Below are positions 1 to 5,527 of a DNA stretch of 5,527 nucleotides, piece after piece. The stretch spans positions 1-5,527 of the forward strand of contig SLHN01000286.1 of assembly GCA_007136145.1 (NCBI GenBank). The letters are read 5' to 3'. The notes beneath the pieces are model-generated. The model was not told the origin of the DNA, searched no databases, and saw only the letters and a program-made list of their open reading frames with translations. A program made the position numbers and the translations under genes. Each line of letters begins with the position of its first letter. Position 1 is the first letter of the stretch. This stretch comes from Thioalkalivibrio sp. (GTDB lineage: Bacteria > Pseudomonadota > Gammaproteobacteria > Ectothiorhodospirales > Ectothiorhodospiraceae).

Positions 1-654
1 CGGCGTCGCCACCACGCGTTCCTCGCCGAGCAGGCGGTTGATCAGCGTCGACTTGCCGACGTTGGGACGACCGACCAGTGCCACCCGGATACCCGGCCAG
101 CGATCCAGAGCCTCCGTGTCATCCAGGACTCCCGGCTCCGTACCTTCGGCCGCCGCCGCACGCGCCTCGACTTCATCGCGCACCCGTTGCATCAACCCGC
201 TGACACCCCGACCATGCGCGGCCGCGATCGGGACGATGGCGCCCATACCCAGGCCGTGAAATTCGACAGTGGCCGAATCGATATCGAGGCCGTCGGTCTT
301 GTTCGCGACGAGCAGCGCCCGCACTCCCTGCGCGCGCAGATCCCTGGCAATGATCTCGTCCTGAGCACTCAACCCGGACCGCGCGTCGACCATCAGCAGG
401 ACGAGGTCGGCTTCGGCAATGGCCTGTCGCGTCTGCTGCGCCATCGCCGCGTCCATGGTTTCGTCCTCTCCGGACAACCCCCCGGTATCGACCACCATGT
501 AGGGAAAACCGCCGACGCGACCGATGCCGTACTGGCGATCCCGGGTCAGCCCAGGCATGTCCGCGACCAGCGCGTCACGCGACCGTGTCAATTGGTTGAA
601 AAGGGTCGACTTGCCGACATTGGGACGCCCAACGAGGGCGATCACGGGAATCAT
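1..654 (-). CDS. der: Ribosome biogenesis GTPase Der (EngA), N-terminal 218 residues; 3' end lies outside the window
   Basis: Der is an essential tandem-GTPase protein that binds the 50S subunit and assists its late maturation in the cytoplasm. The visible part holds all of GTPase domain 1: G1 GRPNVGKST at residues 9-17, G2 within PGLTRDR at 34-40, G3 DTGG at 56-59, G4 NKTD at 118-121, and a G5-like IAAAHGRG at 143-150. A linker follows at about 160-188, rich in Ala and acidic residues. Domain 2 begins with a second GRPNVGKST at 195-203. Two P-loop GTPase modules in one chain identify Der rather than Era or MnmE. The full family length is near 490 residues, so domain 2 and the KH-like C-terminus are missing only because the window ends. 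The ATG at 654 is the only reasonable start, because the codon directly before it in frame is a TAG stop. No Shine-Dalgarno sequence lies at normal distance; the nearest AGGT is 18 nt upstream. The gene lies 201 bp after bamB. Confidence 0.97.
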   Translation of the reverse strand, partial: MIPVIALVGRPNVGKSTLFNQLTRSRDALVADMPGLTRDRQYGIGRVGGFPYMVVDTGGLSGEDETMDAAMAQQTRQAIAEADLVLLMVDARSGLSAQDEIIARDLRAQGVRALLVANKTDGLDIDSATVEFHGLGMGAIVPIAAAHGRGVSGLMQRVRDEVEARAAAAEGTEPGVLDDTEALDRWPGIRVALVGRPNVGKSTLINRLLGEERVVATP

Positions 655-863
655 CTATGAGTCCAGATGCCGACCTGCGCGTCAGGCAACAGCGAAGCAA
701 CCGGCCCCGATGGTGCCATCCTCGGGGCAGTCACGGGAGAGGACAGAGCCGGAACTGAACGGTCGGTCGGTGCTCGACTCACCACCACCGTGTTCCTGTA
801 CGCCCCGGCGCGTCCATTGCAAAGACTCTCGGAACGAGCCACCTTCCATCCCGATTCACTCAT
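651..863 (-). CDS. Possible 70-codon small ORF bridging bamB and der (doubtful)
   Basis: This open frame exactly fills the bamB-der gap. Its ATG lies within the last codons of bamB (ATGAGTGA, where the final TGA is the bamB stop). Its own TGA overlaps the der start codon as ATGA. The predicted 70-residue product begins MSESGWKVARS and ends QVGIWTHR. It is rich in Ser, Arg, Pro, Ala and Val, with no membrane segment, signal peptide or domain I recognise. Against it: no clear ribosome binding site precedes the ATG, and its third codon positions are only about 60% G/C, below the neighbouring genes. The composition resembles untranslated GC-rich DNA read by chance. For it: overlaps at both ends would let ribosomes pass from bamB to der, which otherwise lacks a visible ribosome binding site. 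It could be a leader-like coupling ORF, a real small protein, or chance. I favour chance or pure coupling over a functional protein. Confidence 0.18.
   Translation of the reverse strand: MSESGWKVARSESLCNGRAGAYRNTVVVSRAPTDRSVPALSSPVTAPRMAPSGPVASLLPDAQVGIWTHR
655..855. other. bamB-der intergenic gap (201 bp)
   Basis: This is the only sizeable non-coding stretch in the block. It holds the inverted repeat at 705-727 and the possible small ORF at 651-863. Tandem triplets (GGTGGTGGT and GGTCGGTCGGT-like runs) occur near 755-790 but are short. I see no convincing sigma-70 promoter and no T-tailed terminator. Whether der has its own promoter here cannot be decided from sequence alone. Confidence 0.5.
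705..727 (-). repeat. Short inverted repeat in the bamB-der gap
   Basis: On the minus strand CCCCGA and TCGGGG form a perfect 6-bp inverted repeat around an 11-nt loop. An alternative inner stem, GATG/CATC, could stack under CCCC/GGGG with a bulge. No run of T follows on the minus strand, so it does not look like a standard intrinsic terminator. It sits about 50 nt before the der ATG and could fold in the der leader, or may simply reflect GC-rich sequence. Confidence 0.3.
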
Positions 864-2028
864 TGCCCACACGTGCGCGGATCGCGCTGACCTGCCCACC
901 CCCTCCGACCACGTAAAGCACGCCGTCAGCGAGTACCGGCCGGCTTACGATCGGCGCCGATCCGACCCGGGTTCGGGCCAGGATGCTGCCGTCCTGAACA
1001 CTCAGCCAATGCAGGTACCCCTGATAATCGCCGACCACTGCCTGATTACCTACCGCCACGGGTCCAGTGACTCCGCGCAGTCGCAGGCCGCGTTGCTGCC
1101 ACAGATCCCCGCCATTGCGCGGATCAAGACCCCAGACATGGCTGTCCGCGGCCGTCATCACCAGCACCTCCGACTCGCTGTCGACATCGCCACCCTGATA
1201 CGAGGAAAAGTCCCGCGCCCAGATCAGATCGCCACTGCCGAGCGTCACCGCGGCCAGGCGCCCCTGATACGTGGACGCAAATGCCACGCCCCGATAGAGC
1301 GCGATATGGCCATCGATGTCGATCAGGCGCTCCAGTTCGGATCGCCCCGACGGAGCGGCAATGGTGCTTTCCCATAGCACGTTACCCCGGTTCGCACCCA
1401 GCATCAGCAAGCGCCCGTTGTCGAAGCCCGCCAGAACCCGCCCGGGTAGCATCTGCGGGGCCTGCACACCCCGCAGACTCAACGCCGGCGTCGTGCGCAG
1501 CACCGTCCAGCGCACCGTGCCGGAAAGACGGTCGAGGGCATGAATGCGACCGTCGTTGGTCCGGGCGACGACGATCTCACCCGCGACTGGCGACAGCGCC
1601 AGAACCTCGCTGGAAAGCCGCGTGCGCCAGATTTCGCCACCGTTATCCAGGCTCAGTGCAATCGCGTCACCATCCATGGTGCCGACGGTTGCAATTCCCT
1701 CGCCGACGCCCACGCCGAAGGCGATGCGCGCGTCGTCGAGACGGGTCTCCCAACGGGGACTCCCGGACTGCCGGTCGAGTGCGCTCACGCGCCCCCGGGA
1801 ATCGGCAACGACGACGAGATCGTCGGTCACACCCGGAAGAACCTGCCACAGAAAACGGTCCTCGCCGCTGCCGATGGAACGCGACCAGAGCGTAACGGGG
1901 CTGCCGATGGCGGTGAAATCGGGCAGTGGCGCGGGCGGTTCGCTGGTGTCCCGCGTCCACAGACCACAGGCCGAAAGCAGGAACAGCAGGGCAGCGACAA
2001 CCCAGAGACGCAACACGATGGGCATCAT
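856..2028 (-). CDS. bamB: Outer membrane assembly lipoprotein BamB
   Basis: BamB is the beta-propeller lipoprotein of the BAM complex, which folds and inserts outer-membrane proteins; it binds BamA on the periplasmic side. Residues 1-20 form a lipoprotein signal with lipobox LSAC, giving lipidated Cys21. Gly22 rather than Asp follows, consistent with sorting to the outer membrane. The rest is a series of PQQ-like propeller repeats, each with a G-x-(L/I/V)-x-x-(L/V) strand and a later G-x-x-x-W or similar: around 79-93, 120-134, 160-174, 205-219, 256-270, 296-310, 337-351 and a final strand at 378-384, fitting eight blades. LSLRG at 183-187 and DID at 237-239 align with the E. coli L192/L194/R195 and D227/D229 positions reported to matter for BamA binding. 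Its 390 residues compare with 392 in E. coli. It starts ATGATG (2028 or 2025), 15 bp after yfgM. The only SD-like element overlaps the yfgM stop and is rather distant, so translational coupling with yfgM is plausible. Confidence 0.97.
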   Translation of the reverse strand: MMPIVLRLWVVAALLFLLSACGLWTRDTSEPPAPLPDFTAIGSPVTLWSRSIGSGEDRFLWQVLPGVTDDLVVVADSRGRVSALDRQSGSPRWETRLDDARIAFGVGVGEGIATVGTMDGDAIALSLDNGGEIWRTRLSSEVLALSPVAGEIVVARTNDGRIHALDRLSGTVRWTVLRTTPALSLRGVQAPQMLPGRVLAGFDNGRLLMLGANRGNVLWESTIAAPSGRSELERLIDIDGHIALYRGVAFASTYQGRLAAVTLGSGDLIWARDFSSYQGGDVDSESEVLVMTAADSHVWGLDPRNGGDLWQQRGLRLRGVTGPVAVGNQAVVGDYQGYLHWLSVQDGSILARTRVGSAPIVSRPVLADGVLYVVGGGGQVSAIRARVGNE

Positions 2029-2039
2029 GGTCGGCAGTA

Positions 2040-2045
2040 CCCCTC
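2040..2045 (-). promoter_or_regulatory. Probable bamB ribosome binding site overlapping the yfgM stop
   Basis: GAGGGG on the minus strand shares its first two bases with the yfgM TGA stop codon. It lies 11 nt before the first ATG of the bamB ATGATG pair and 14 nt before the second. The spacing is longer than ideal and favours the first ATG. The overlap means ribosomes finishing yfgM sit directly on the bamB initiation region. Confidence 0.5.
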
Positions 2046-2658
2046 AGGCAGAAAGTTCATCGATCTTCAAGCGCAGGAATTCGGTGTTGAGCCCGGCGGC
2101 ACGGGCTTCCTCGTAATACTGCCGCGCGCGTTCGTTTTGCCCTCGAGCGCGCGCGATGTCGCCATGAATTTCCGCGCGCAGGCCGACAAACGCCTCGGCG
2201 GAAACCTCGGCCAGCAGCGCTTCCGCCTCGTCCAGGCGATCGGCGGCAACGAGGTGCCGGGCCAGACGGAGGGTCAGGATCTGACGATAACCCCTGTCAT
2301 GGGCAGTCGCGCGCGCCTGCTCCAGCGCATGGATAGCCCGAGTGGCATCCCTCTGGCGCACGGCGACATCGGCGACGACGGTCCATGCCATGGCCACGTA
2401 AGGGGTACCCCGCCCCTTCTCGACCAGTTCCGAGGCAATGGCGGCGGCCTGAGTGTATTGTTCGGCCCCGAAATACGACAGCACCGTCGAATACATCTCC
2501 GAGGCCGCCTGCGCGCGTGCTTCCTGGCGATCCGTCCACCAGTTCCAGCCAAACAGGCCGGCAATGCCGAGGGCCAGGCCACCGATCACGGCAACGGCGT
2601 TCTCGGACCACCATTGCTTGATTTTCTCCGCTTTTTCCTCGTCGCTGAGATCGCTCAT
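2044..2658 (-). CDS. yfgM: YfgM family membrane-anchored periplasmic TPR protein
   Basis: The product is a single-pass inner-membrane protein of the TPR_21 (YfgM) family. In E. coli, YfgM associates with PpiD and the SecYEG translocon, acts in periplasmic chaperone networks, and has been linked to RcsB stress signalling. The short charged N-terminus (MSDLSDEEKAEKIKQWW) is the cytoplasmic tail. Residues about 21-41, from AVAVIGGLALG to WNWW, form the membrane segment. The remainder is helical, Ala-rich and TPR-like: pairs such as EQYTQAAAIASELVEKG at about 70-86 and DRLDEAEALLAEV further on, then a last helical repeat with GDIARARGQNERARQYYEEA near the C-terminus. Its 204 residues match the family (206 in E. 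coli). It begins 17 bp after the hisS stop, ends 15 bp before bamB, and has a good ribosome binding site. The usual hisS-yfgM-bamB order strengthens the call. Confidence 0.95.
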   Translation of the reverse strand: MSDLSDEEKAEKIKQWWSENAVAVIGGLALGIAGLFGWNWWTDRQEARAQAASEMYSTVLSYFGAEQYTQAAAIASELVEKGRGTPYVAMAWTVVADVAVRQRDATRAIHALEQARATAHDRGYRQILTLRLARHLVAADRLDEAEALLAEVSAEAFVGLRAEIHGDIARARGQNERARQYYEEARAAGLNTEFLRLKIDELSA

Positions 2659-2662
2659 CTAT

Positions 2663-2672
2663 CCCTTTCTCC
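2663..2672 (-). promoter_or_regulatory. yfgM ribosome binding site
   Basis: The purine stretch GGAGAAAGGG lies in the 17-bp hisS-yfgM gap. GGAG is 10 nt and AAGGG 4 nt before the ATG at 2658. This confirms the MSDLSDEEK start rather than a downstream methionine. Confidence 0.65.
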
Positions 2673-2675
2673 GGG

Positions 2676-3947
2676 TTATCGCTTCAGTCGTGCGTGCATC
2701 AGTGCCGCCAGGTCGTGCTGGGCCACGGTCAATTGCCCACCTTCGTCATCACGCAATGTCTTGACCACCACTGTACCGGTAGCCATTTCGTCGGGACCCA
2801 GAATGACCGCATAACGCGCACCAGTCCGGTCCGCTTTTTTCATCTGGGCCTTCATGCTTCCTCCGCCGCAGTTCATCACCAGATGCAAACCCGGCAACTC
2901 GTCCCGCAACTGCTCGGCCAATACCTGCGCCCGCGCATCCGTCTCTCCAGGGACCACCAGATAGACGTCGGGTCCATCCGGCGGCGCCACGGCATCCTGT
3001 TCCACCAGCAACGCGACAAGCCGCTCGAGTCCCATCGCCAGACCAATCGCGGGTGTCGCGCGGCCACCCAGTTGCTGCACCAGTCCGTCATAGCGCCCCC
3101 CGGCGCAAACCGTACCCTGGGCCCCCAGTTCCTCGGTGATCCACTCGAACACGGTATGGGTGTAGTAATCCAGGCCCCGCACCAATCGTGGATTATGCGT
3201 GTACACGATTCCCATGGCATCGAGATGGGCGCACAGTGTATCGAAATGCGCCCGCGACTCGGCATCGAGATCCTCGAGCAGCGTGGGCGCGGAGCGCGCG
3301 ATCGCCGCTGTTTCGGGGTGCTTGCTGTCCAGCAACCGCAGCGGGTTTTCGTGCAGACGCCGAGCGGCCTCGGCATCGAGTCCGTCCCGATGCGCCTCGA
3401 AATACGCGATCAGTCGTTCCCGGTAACGCTCGCGGCTGCCGGGGGTGCCGAGGGTGTTGATCTCGAGGCGCAGGTCGCGCAGGCCGATCAGCTTCCACAA
3501 TCGCGCGGTGAACGCCAGCAACTCGGCATCCACGTCAGGGCCGGGAACCCCGAAGACCTCCATCCCGACCTGGTGAAACTGCCGGTACCGGCCCTTCTGC
3601 GGGCGCTCATGCCGAAACATCGGGCCCTGGTACCAGAGACGCTGAACCTGGTTGTGCAACAAACCGTGTTCGATGCCGGCGCGCACGCAGCCCGCGGTGC
3701 CTTCGGGGCGCAGGCTCAGCCGGTCGCCGTTCCGGTCCTCGAAGGTGTACATCTCCTTCTCGACGATATCGGTGACGTCGCCAATGGACCGGGCGAACAG
3801 TTCGGTGAACTCCACTGCCGGCAGACGGATTTCCCGATAGCCGTAGCTGCCCAGCAGCATCCGCAGACGCGCTTCGAGAAACTGCCAGACGTGGACGGAC
3901 TCGGGCAGGATGTCATGCATCCCGCGGATCGACTGTATGGCTTTCAT
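2676..3947 (-). CDS. hisS: Histidyl-tRNA synthetase (class II)
   Basis: HisRS activates histidine with ATP and transfers it to tRNA-His; it acts as a cytoplasmic homodimer. The 423-residue protein (E. coli 424) keeps all class II landmarks. The N-terminal IRGMHDILP is at 7-15. Motif 1 lies around GYREIRLPAVEFTELFARSIG at 36-56. The TFEDRNGDRLSLRPEGTAG stretch is at 68-86. Motif 2, FRHERPQKGRYRQFHQ, is at 111-126. The HisRS-specific LVRGLDYYTHTVFEW is at 255-269, with Arg257 equivalent to the E. coli catalytic Arg259. Motif 3, GLAMGLERL, is at 302-310. The C-terminal anticodon-binding domain begins at about 327 and includes the GGGSMKAQMKKADRTGARYAVILG region. This is the bacterial enzyme, not the HisZ paralogue, since motif 2 and the RGLDYY block are intact. 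The start has a strong GGAGG. It lies 40 bp after rodZ, where ispG usually intervenes in related gammaproteobacteria. Confidence 0.99.
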   Translation of the reverse strand: MKAIQSIRGMHDILPESVHVWQFLEARLRMLLGSYGYREIRLPAVEFTELFARSIGDVTDIVEKEMYTFEDRNGDRLSLRPEGTAGCVRAGIEHGLLHNQVQRLWYQGPMFRHERPQKGRYRQFHQVGMEVFGVPGPDVDAELLAFTARLWKLIGLRDLRLEINTLGTPGSRERYRERLIAYFEAHRDGLDAEAARRLHENPLRLLDSKHPETAAIARSAPTLLEDLDAESRAHFDTLCAHLDAMGIVYTHNPRLVRGLDYYTHTVFEWITEELGAQGTVCAGGRYDGLVQQLGGRATPAIGLAMGLERLVALLVEQDAVAPPDGPDVYLVVPGETDARAQVLAEQLRDELPGLHLVMNCGGGSMKAQMKKADRTGARYAVILGPDEMATGTVVVKTLRDDEGGQLTVAQHDLAALMHARLKR

Positions 3948-3953
3948 GCGCGC

Positions 3954-3958
3954 CCTCC
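3954..3958 (-). promoter_or_regulatory. hisS ribosome binding site
   Basis: A perfect GGAGG sits 6 nt before the hisS ATG at 3947, at optimal spacing. It fixes the MKAIQSIRG start and suggests efficient independent initiation rather than dependence on rodZ translation. Confidence 0.8.
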
Positions 3959-3987
3959 GGCGTCCCGGCTATTCCCGAACCTCGCCA

Positions 3988-5148
3988 TTATTCCGCGTCC
4001 AGGGTGAATCGGGCGGTGCTGTCCTCGCGCGTGTGCGGAGTCAAATCGACCACTTCGCCGGCCCGCTCCAGGCGCACGGCAGGTGCATTGCCGAGGACGA
4101 TCCTGGCGGGAAACTCCACCGTCGCCATCCGCCGATCCCCCGCATGAAAAATGCCGCGAAGCTCGACCCGATCTCCGGGTGAACGGACTTCGACCCAGGA
4201 GGTGCCATCGAACGAGAAGCTGAGTGTATTGGCCGCATCGGGTACAGCTGGCGCATCCATCGGTGCGGGTCCATTCGCCAGCGCGGTTTCGGATGCTTCC
4301 GCGCCGACTTCCCCGGCGACACGATCGTCACCCACCGGCCCTGTTTCCGATTCCAGCGTCAGGGCATCGGAAGGCGTCCCGAATGGCTCCGGATCGGGCT
4401 CCCAGTCGATCGCGGCAGACTGCTCCGCTACCTCCGGATCCAGCGGTGCCGAATCCGGAACCGGATCCTCGGATACCGGAAGCCGTTCGGCACCGCCGAA
4501 CCAGGTCATCAGGCCAGACAGCGGGTTCCCGCGATCACCGTCGGTCCAGGCATGGACAGCAAGCCCCAATGCCGATACCACGATCACCGCCGCGATCCAG
4601 GACCAGATACGCCCCCCTGCCGAGCCGTGACCACCCGCCAGGTCGCGCTGCACCGAGGCCCGTGGCGCCAGCTCCGTATACCCCAGGCTCTCGTACGCCT
4701 GGATCCAGCGATCCCCGTCGCCATCCAGTTCCCTGGCCACGGCGCGAAGGTAACCGCGCACGTAGGTCGGCGCGATGGATTCGAATCGGTTGGCCTCCAG
4801 ACTCTCGATCACCCGCTGGGGCAGCCGCGTCCGGAACGCCAGAGTGCTCACATCCAGTCCGATCCTGTCGCGTGCCGCACGGATTTCCGCACCCGGGTTC
4901 CCCGGTCCCGCGGGATCCAGCTCGGTGTCGGTCGGACGGGTGCGGGTAGTCAGTCCAATGGCGGCCGAAACCGCGGGCTCGGCATCAAGGCTCGCTTCCA
5001 CGCGCGGCTCATCGCCATCGGCTGTCGCGGAAACACTACCCGGGTCCTCGCCTTTCGCCTCGACCCGCAGTCCGGAGGGGATGGCCGTCTCCTCGTCCAG
5101 TTCGTCCAGCTTCCCGAAAACGGGTTCCCTGTCCTTGTGTTCAGCCAC
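3988..5148 (-). CDS. rodZ: Cytoskeleton/cell-shape protein RodZ with a long acidic N-terminal extension
   Basis: RodZ spans the inner membrane and links the MreB cytoskeleton to the elongation machinery. From the GTG at 5148 the protein has 386 residues. Residues 1-82 form an acidic, probably disordered stretch (20 Asp/Glu, 8 Lys/Arg). The HTH_25 domain is at about 83-153 (GAEIRAARDRIGLDVSTLA onward). Tyr129 and Tyr133 in the TYVRGYLRA motif align with E. coli RodZ Phe60 and Tyr64, which contact MreB. The membrane segment is at about 182-201 (WSWIAAVIVVSALGLAVHAW). A periplasmic acidic Pro/Ala-rich linker covers about 203-307 (23 acidic, 3 Arg, no Lys). A DUF4115 beta domain at about 308-386 carries SWVEVRSPGDRVEL and VLGNAPAVRLERAGEVVDL. 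E. coli RodZ has 337 residues, with the HTH near its start. The GTG is chosen because AGGAG lies 7 nt upstream and it overlaps the pilW stop by 8 bp. A later in-frame GTG at codon 50 has a poor site. Confidence 0.93.
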   Translation of the reverse strand: MAEHKDREPVFGKLDELDEETAIPSGLRVEAKGEDPGSVSATADGDEPRVEASLDAEPAVSAAIGLTTRTRPTDTELDPAGPGNPGAEIRAARDRIGLDVSTLAFRTRLPQRVIESLEANRFESIAPTYVRGYLRAVARELDGDGDRWIQAYESLGYTELAPRASVQRDLAGGHGSAGGRIWSWIAAVIVVSALGLAVHAWTDGDRGNPLSGLMTWFGGAERLPVSEDPVPDSAPLDPEVAEQSAAIDWEPDPEPFGTPSDALTLESETGPVGDDRVAGEVGAEASETALANGPAPMDAPAVPDAANTLSFSFDGTSWVEVRSPGDRVELRGIFHAGDRRMATVEFPARIVLGNAPAVRLERAGEVVDLTPHTREDSTARFTLDAE

Positions 5149-5527
5149 GCGAATGCTCCTGACGATGCAACTCGGCAGCCTCCTGGCTCTCGGGGAACTG
5201 CCGGCGCAACCGGTCGGCACATTCCTGTGCATCGACGCGGTTGCCCAATTGCGACTCGGCCCGGTAACAGAGCAGCAGCGACTGCGGCGTCACCACGCCC
5301 AGCCCCGCGAGTCGGGACAGGAATGCCCGCGTCTGGAAGGGCCGCCCATCGGCGTAAGTCAGCAGTGCCAGTTCATAGAGGGCCTCGGGATACTCGGGAT
5401 CGATGGCCAGTGCTTCACGGAGTCGCGCCTCCGCGCGATCGACCCGCCCCATCCGCGCGTCACACGCCCCCGCCGCAACGAGCGCAACCCCACGCGCGGA
5501 ATAAGATCGGTTCGCAATGGCTCTCGC
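5141..5527 (-). CDS. pilW: Type IV pilus biogenesis/stability protein PilW (PilF), C-terminal 128 residues; 5' end lies outside the window
   Basis: PilW/PilF is a TPR lipoprotein that acts as pilotin for the PilQ secretin, helping its outer-membrane localisation and oligomerisation in type IV pilus systems. The reading frame stays open to the window edge, so an ATG at 5452 is internal. The visible part contains TPR-like helix pairs: ARGVALVAAGACDARMGRVDRAEARLREALAIDPEYPEALYELALL is a classic TPR with the A-x-x-x-x-x-x-x-x-P spacing. It is followed by LTYADGRPFQTRAFLSRLAGLG, then LLLCYRAESQLGNRVDAQECADRLRRQFPES, which closely resembles the PilF C-terminus (LGD-x-x-A, L-x-x-x-FP-x-S). The N-terminal lipobox cannot be checked. 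Position directly upstream of rodZ is the standard gammaproteobacterial arrangement. The stop TGA overlaps the rodZ GTG by 8 bp. Confidence 0.88.
   Translation of the reverse strand, partial: ARAIANRSYSARGVALVAAGACDARMGRVDRAEARLREALAIDPEYPEALYELALLTYADGRPFQTRAFLSRLAGLGVVTPQSLLLCYRAESQLGNRVDAQECADRLRRQFPESQEAAELHRQEHSRG
5156..5160 (-). promoter_or_regulatory. rodZ ribosome binding site inside the 3' end of pilW
   Basis: AGGAG lies within the last codons of pilW, 7 nt before the GTG at 5148. It decides the GTG start over the upstream ATG at 5232, which would bury 28 further residues inside pilW. Because the site is within translated sequence, rodZ initiation is probably coupled to pilW translation. 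Confidence 0.7.

Noticed and set aside
711..720. A transcription terminator after bamB based on the hairpin at 705-727
   Set aside because: No T-rich tract follows the stem on the minus strand, and der continues in the same direction.
795..822. A possible sigma-70 promoter for der on the minus strand (TTGCAA, 16-nt spacer, TACAGG)
   Set aside because: The -10 element matches the consensus at only three of six positions, and such matches are expected by chance in 200 bp.
1540..2814. A 424-codon plus-strand open frame antisense to parts of bamB, yfgM and hisS
   Set aside because: It lies opposite three recognisable conserved genes, shows no domain, and is explained by GC-rich third positions removing stops on the opposite strand.
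2694..4007. A 437-codon plus-strand open frame antisense to the whole of hisS
   Set aside because: The minus strand encodes a complete, canonical HisRS. The antisense product is low-complexity His/Gln/Arg-rich text without recognisable motifs.
4224..4949. A 241-codon plus-strand open frame antisense to rodZ
   Set aside because: It is Pro/Arg/Ser-rich translation of the reverse of an acidic coding sequence, with no recognisable domain and no support as a gene.
5146..5232. An earlier ATG start for rodZ at 5232, adding 28 residues
   Set aside because: It would lie deep inside pilW. The added residues do not resemble RodZ, and the GTG at 5148 has a well-placed AGGAG.
5141..5452. A complete 103-codon TPR gene starting at 5452
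   Set aside because: The frame remains open upstream to the window edge and the upstream residues continue the TPR helix, so this is the tail of a larger pilW.

Overview
The window is one strand-consistent block of conserved gammaproteobacterial housekeeping genes, all transcribed on the minus strand, so the operon reads from high to low coordinates. The order is pilW/pilF (3' part only), rodZ, hisS, yfgM, bamB, der (5' part only). This matches the well-known gammaproteobacterial pilW-rodZ-(ispG)-hisS-yfgM-bamB-der neighbourhood. The high GC content and strongly GC-biased third codon positions point to a high-GC gammaproteobacterium. A more precise placement, such as Chromatiales/Ectothiorhodospiraceae-like, would be a guess.

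Layout: 5527-5141 is the C-terminal part of a TPR pilotin-like protein (PilW/PilF). 5148-3988 is RodZ, which overlaps pilW by 8 bp and starts at GTG. 3947-2676 is histidyl-tRNA synthetase. 2658-2044 is the YfgM/TPR_21 membrane-anchored periplasmic protein. 2028-856 is the BamB lipoprotein. 654-1 is the N-terminal 218 codons of the GTPase Der. Gaps are 40 bp (rodZ-hisS), 17 bp (hisS-yfgM) and 15 bp (yfgM-bamB), typical of one polycistronic unit. The only larger gap is 201 bp between bamB and der. It holds a short inverted repeat and a 70-codon open frame that overlaps the bamB stop and the der start. No promoter or terminator could be supported anywhere.

Functionally the block joins envelope biogenesis (type IV pilus secretin assembly, MreB-linked cell shape, outer-membrane protein insertion, a periplasmic chaperone partner of the translocon) with translation (His-tRNA charging, 50S ribosome maturation by Der). 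The departures from the usual arrangement are modest. There is no ispG between rodZ and hisS. RodZ carries a roughly 80-residue acidic extension ahead of its helix-turn-helix domain. A possible small ORF bridges bamB and der. I found no mobile elements, RNA genes, CRISPR arrays or convincing undescribed system.
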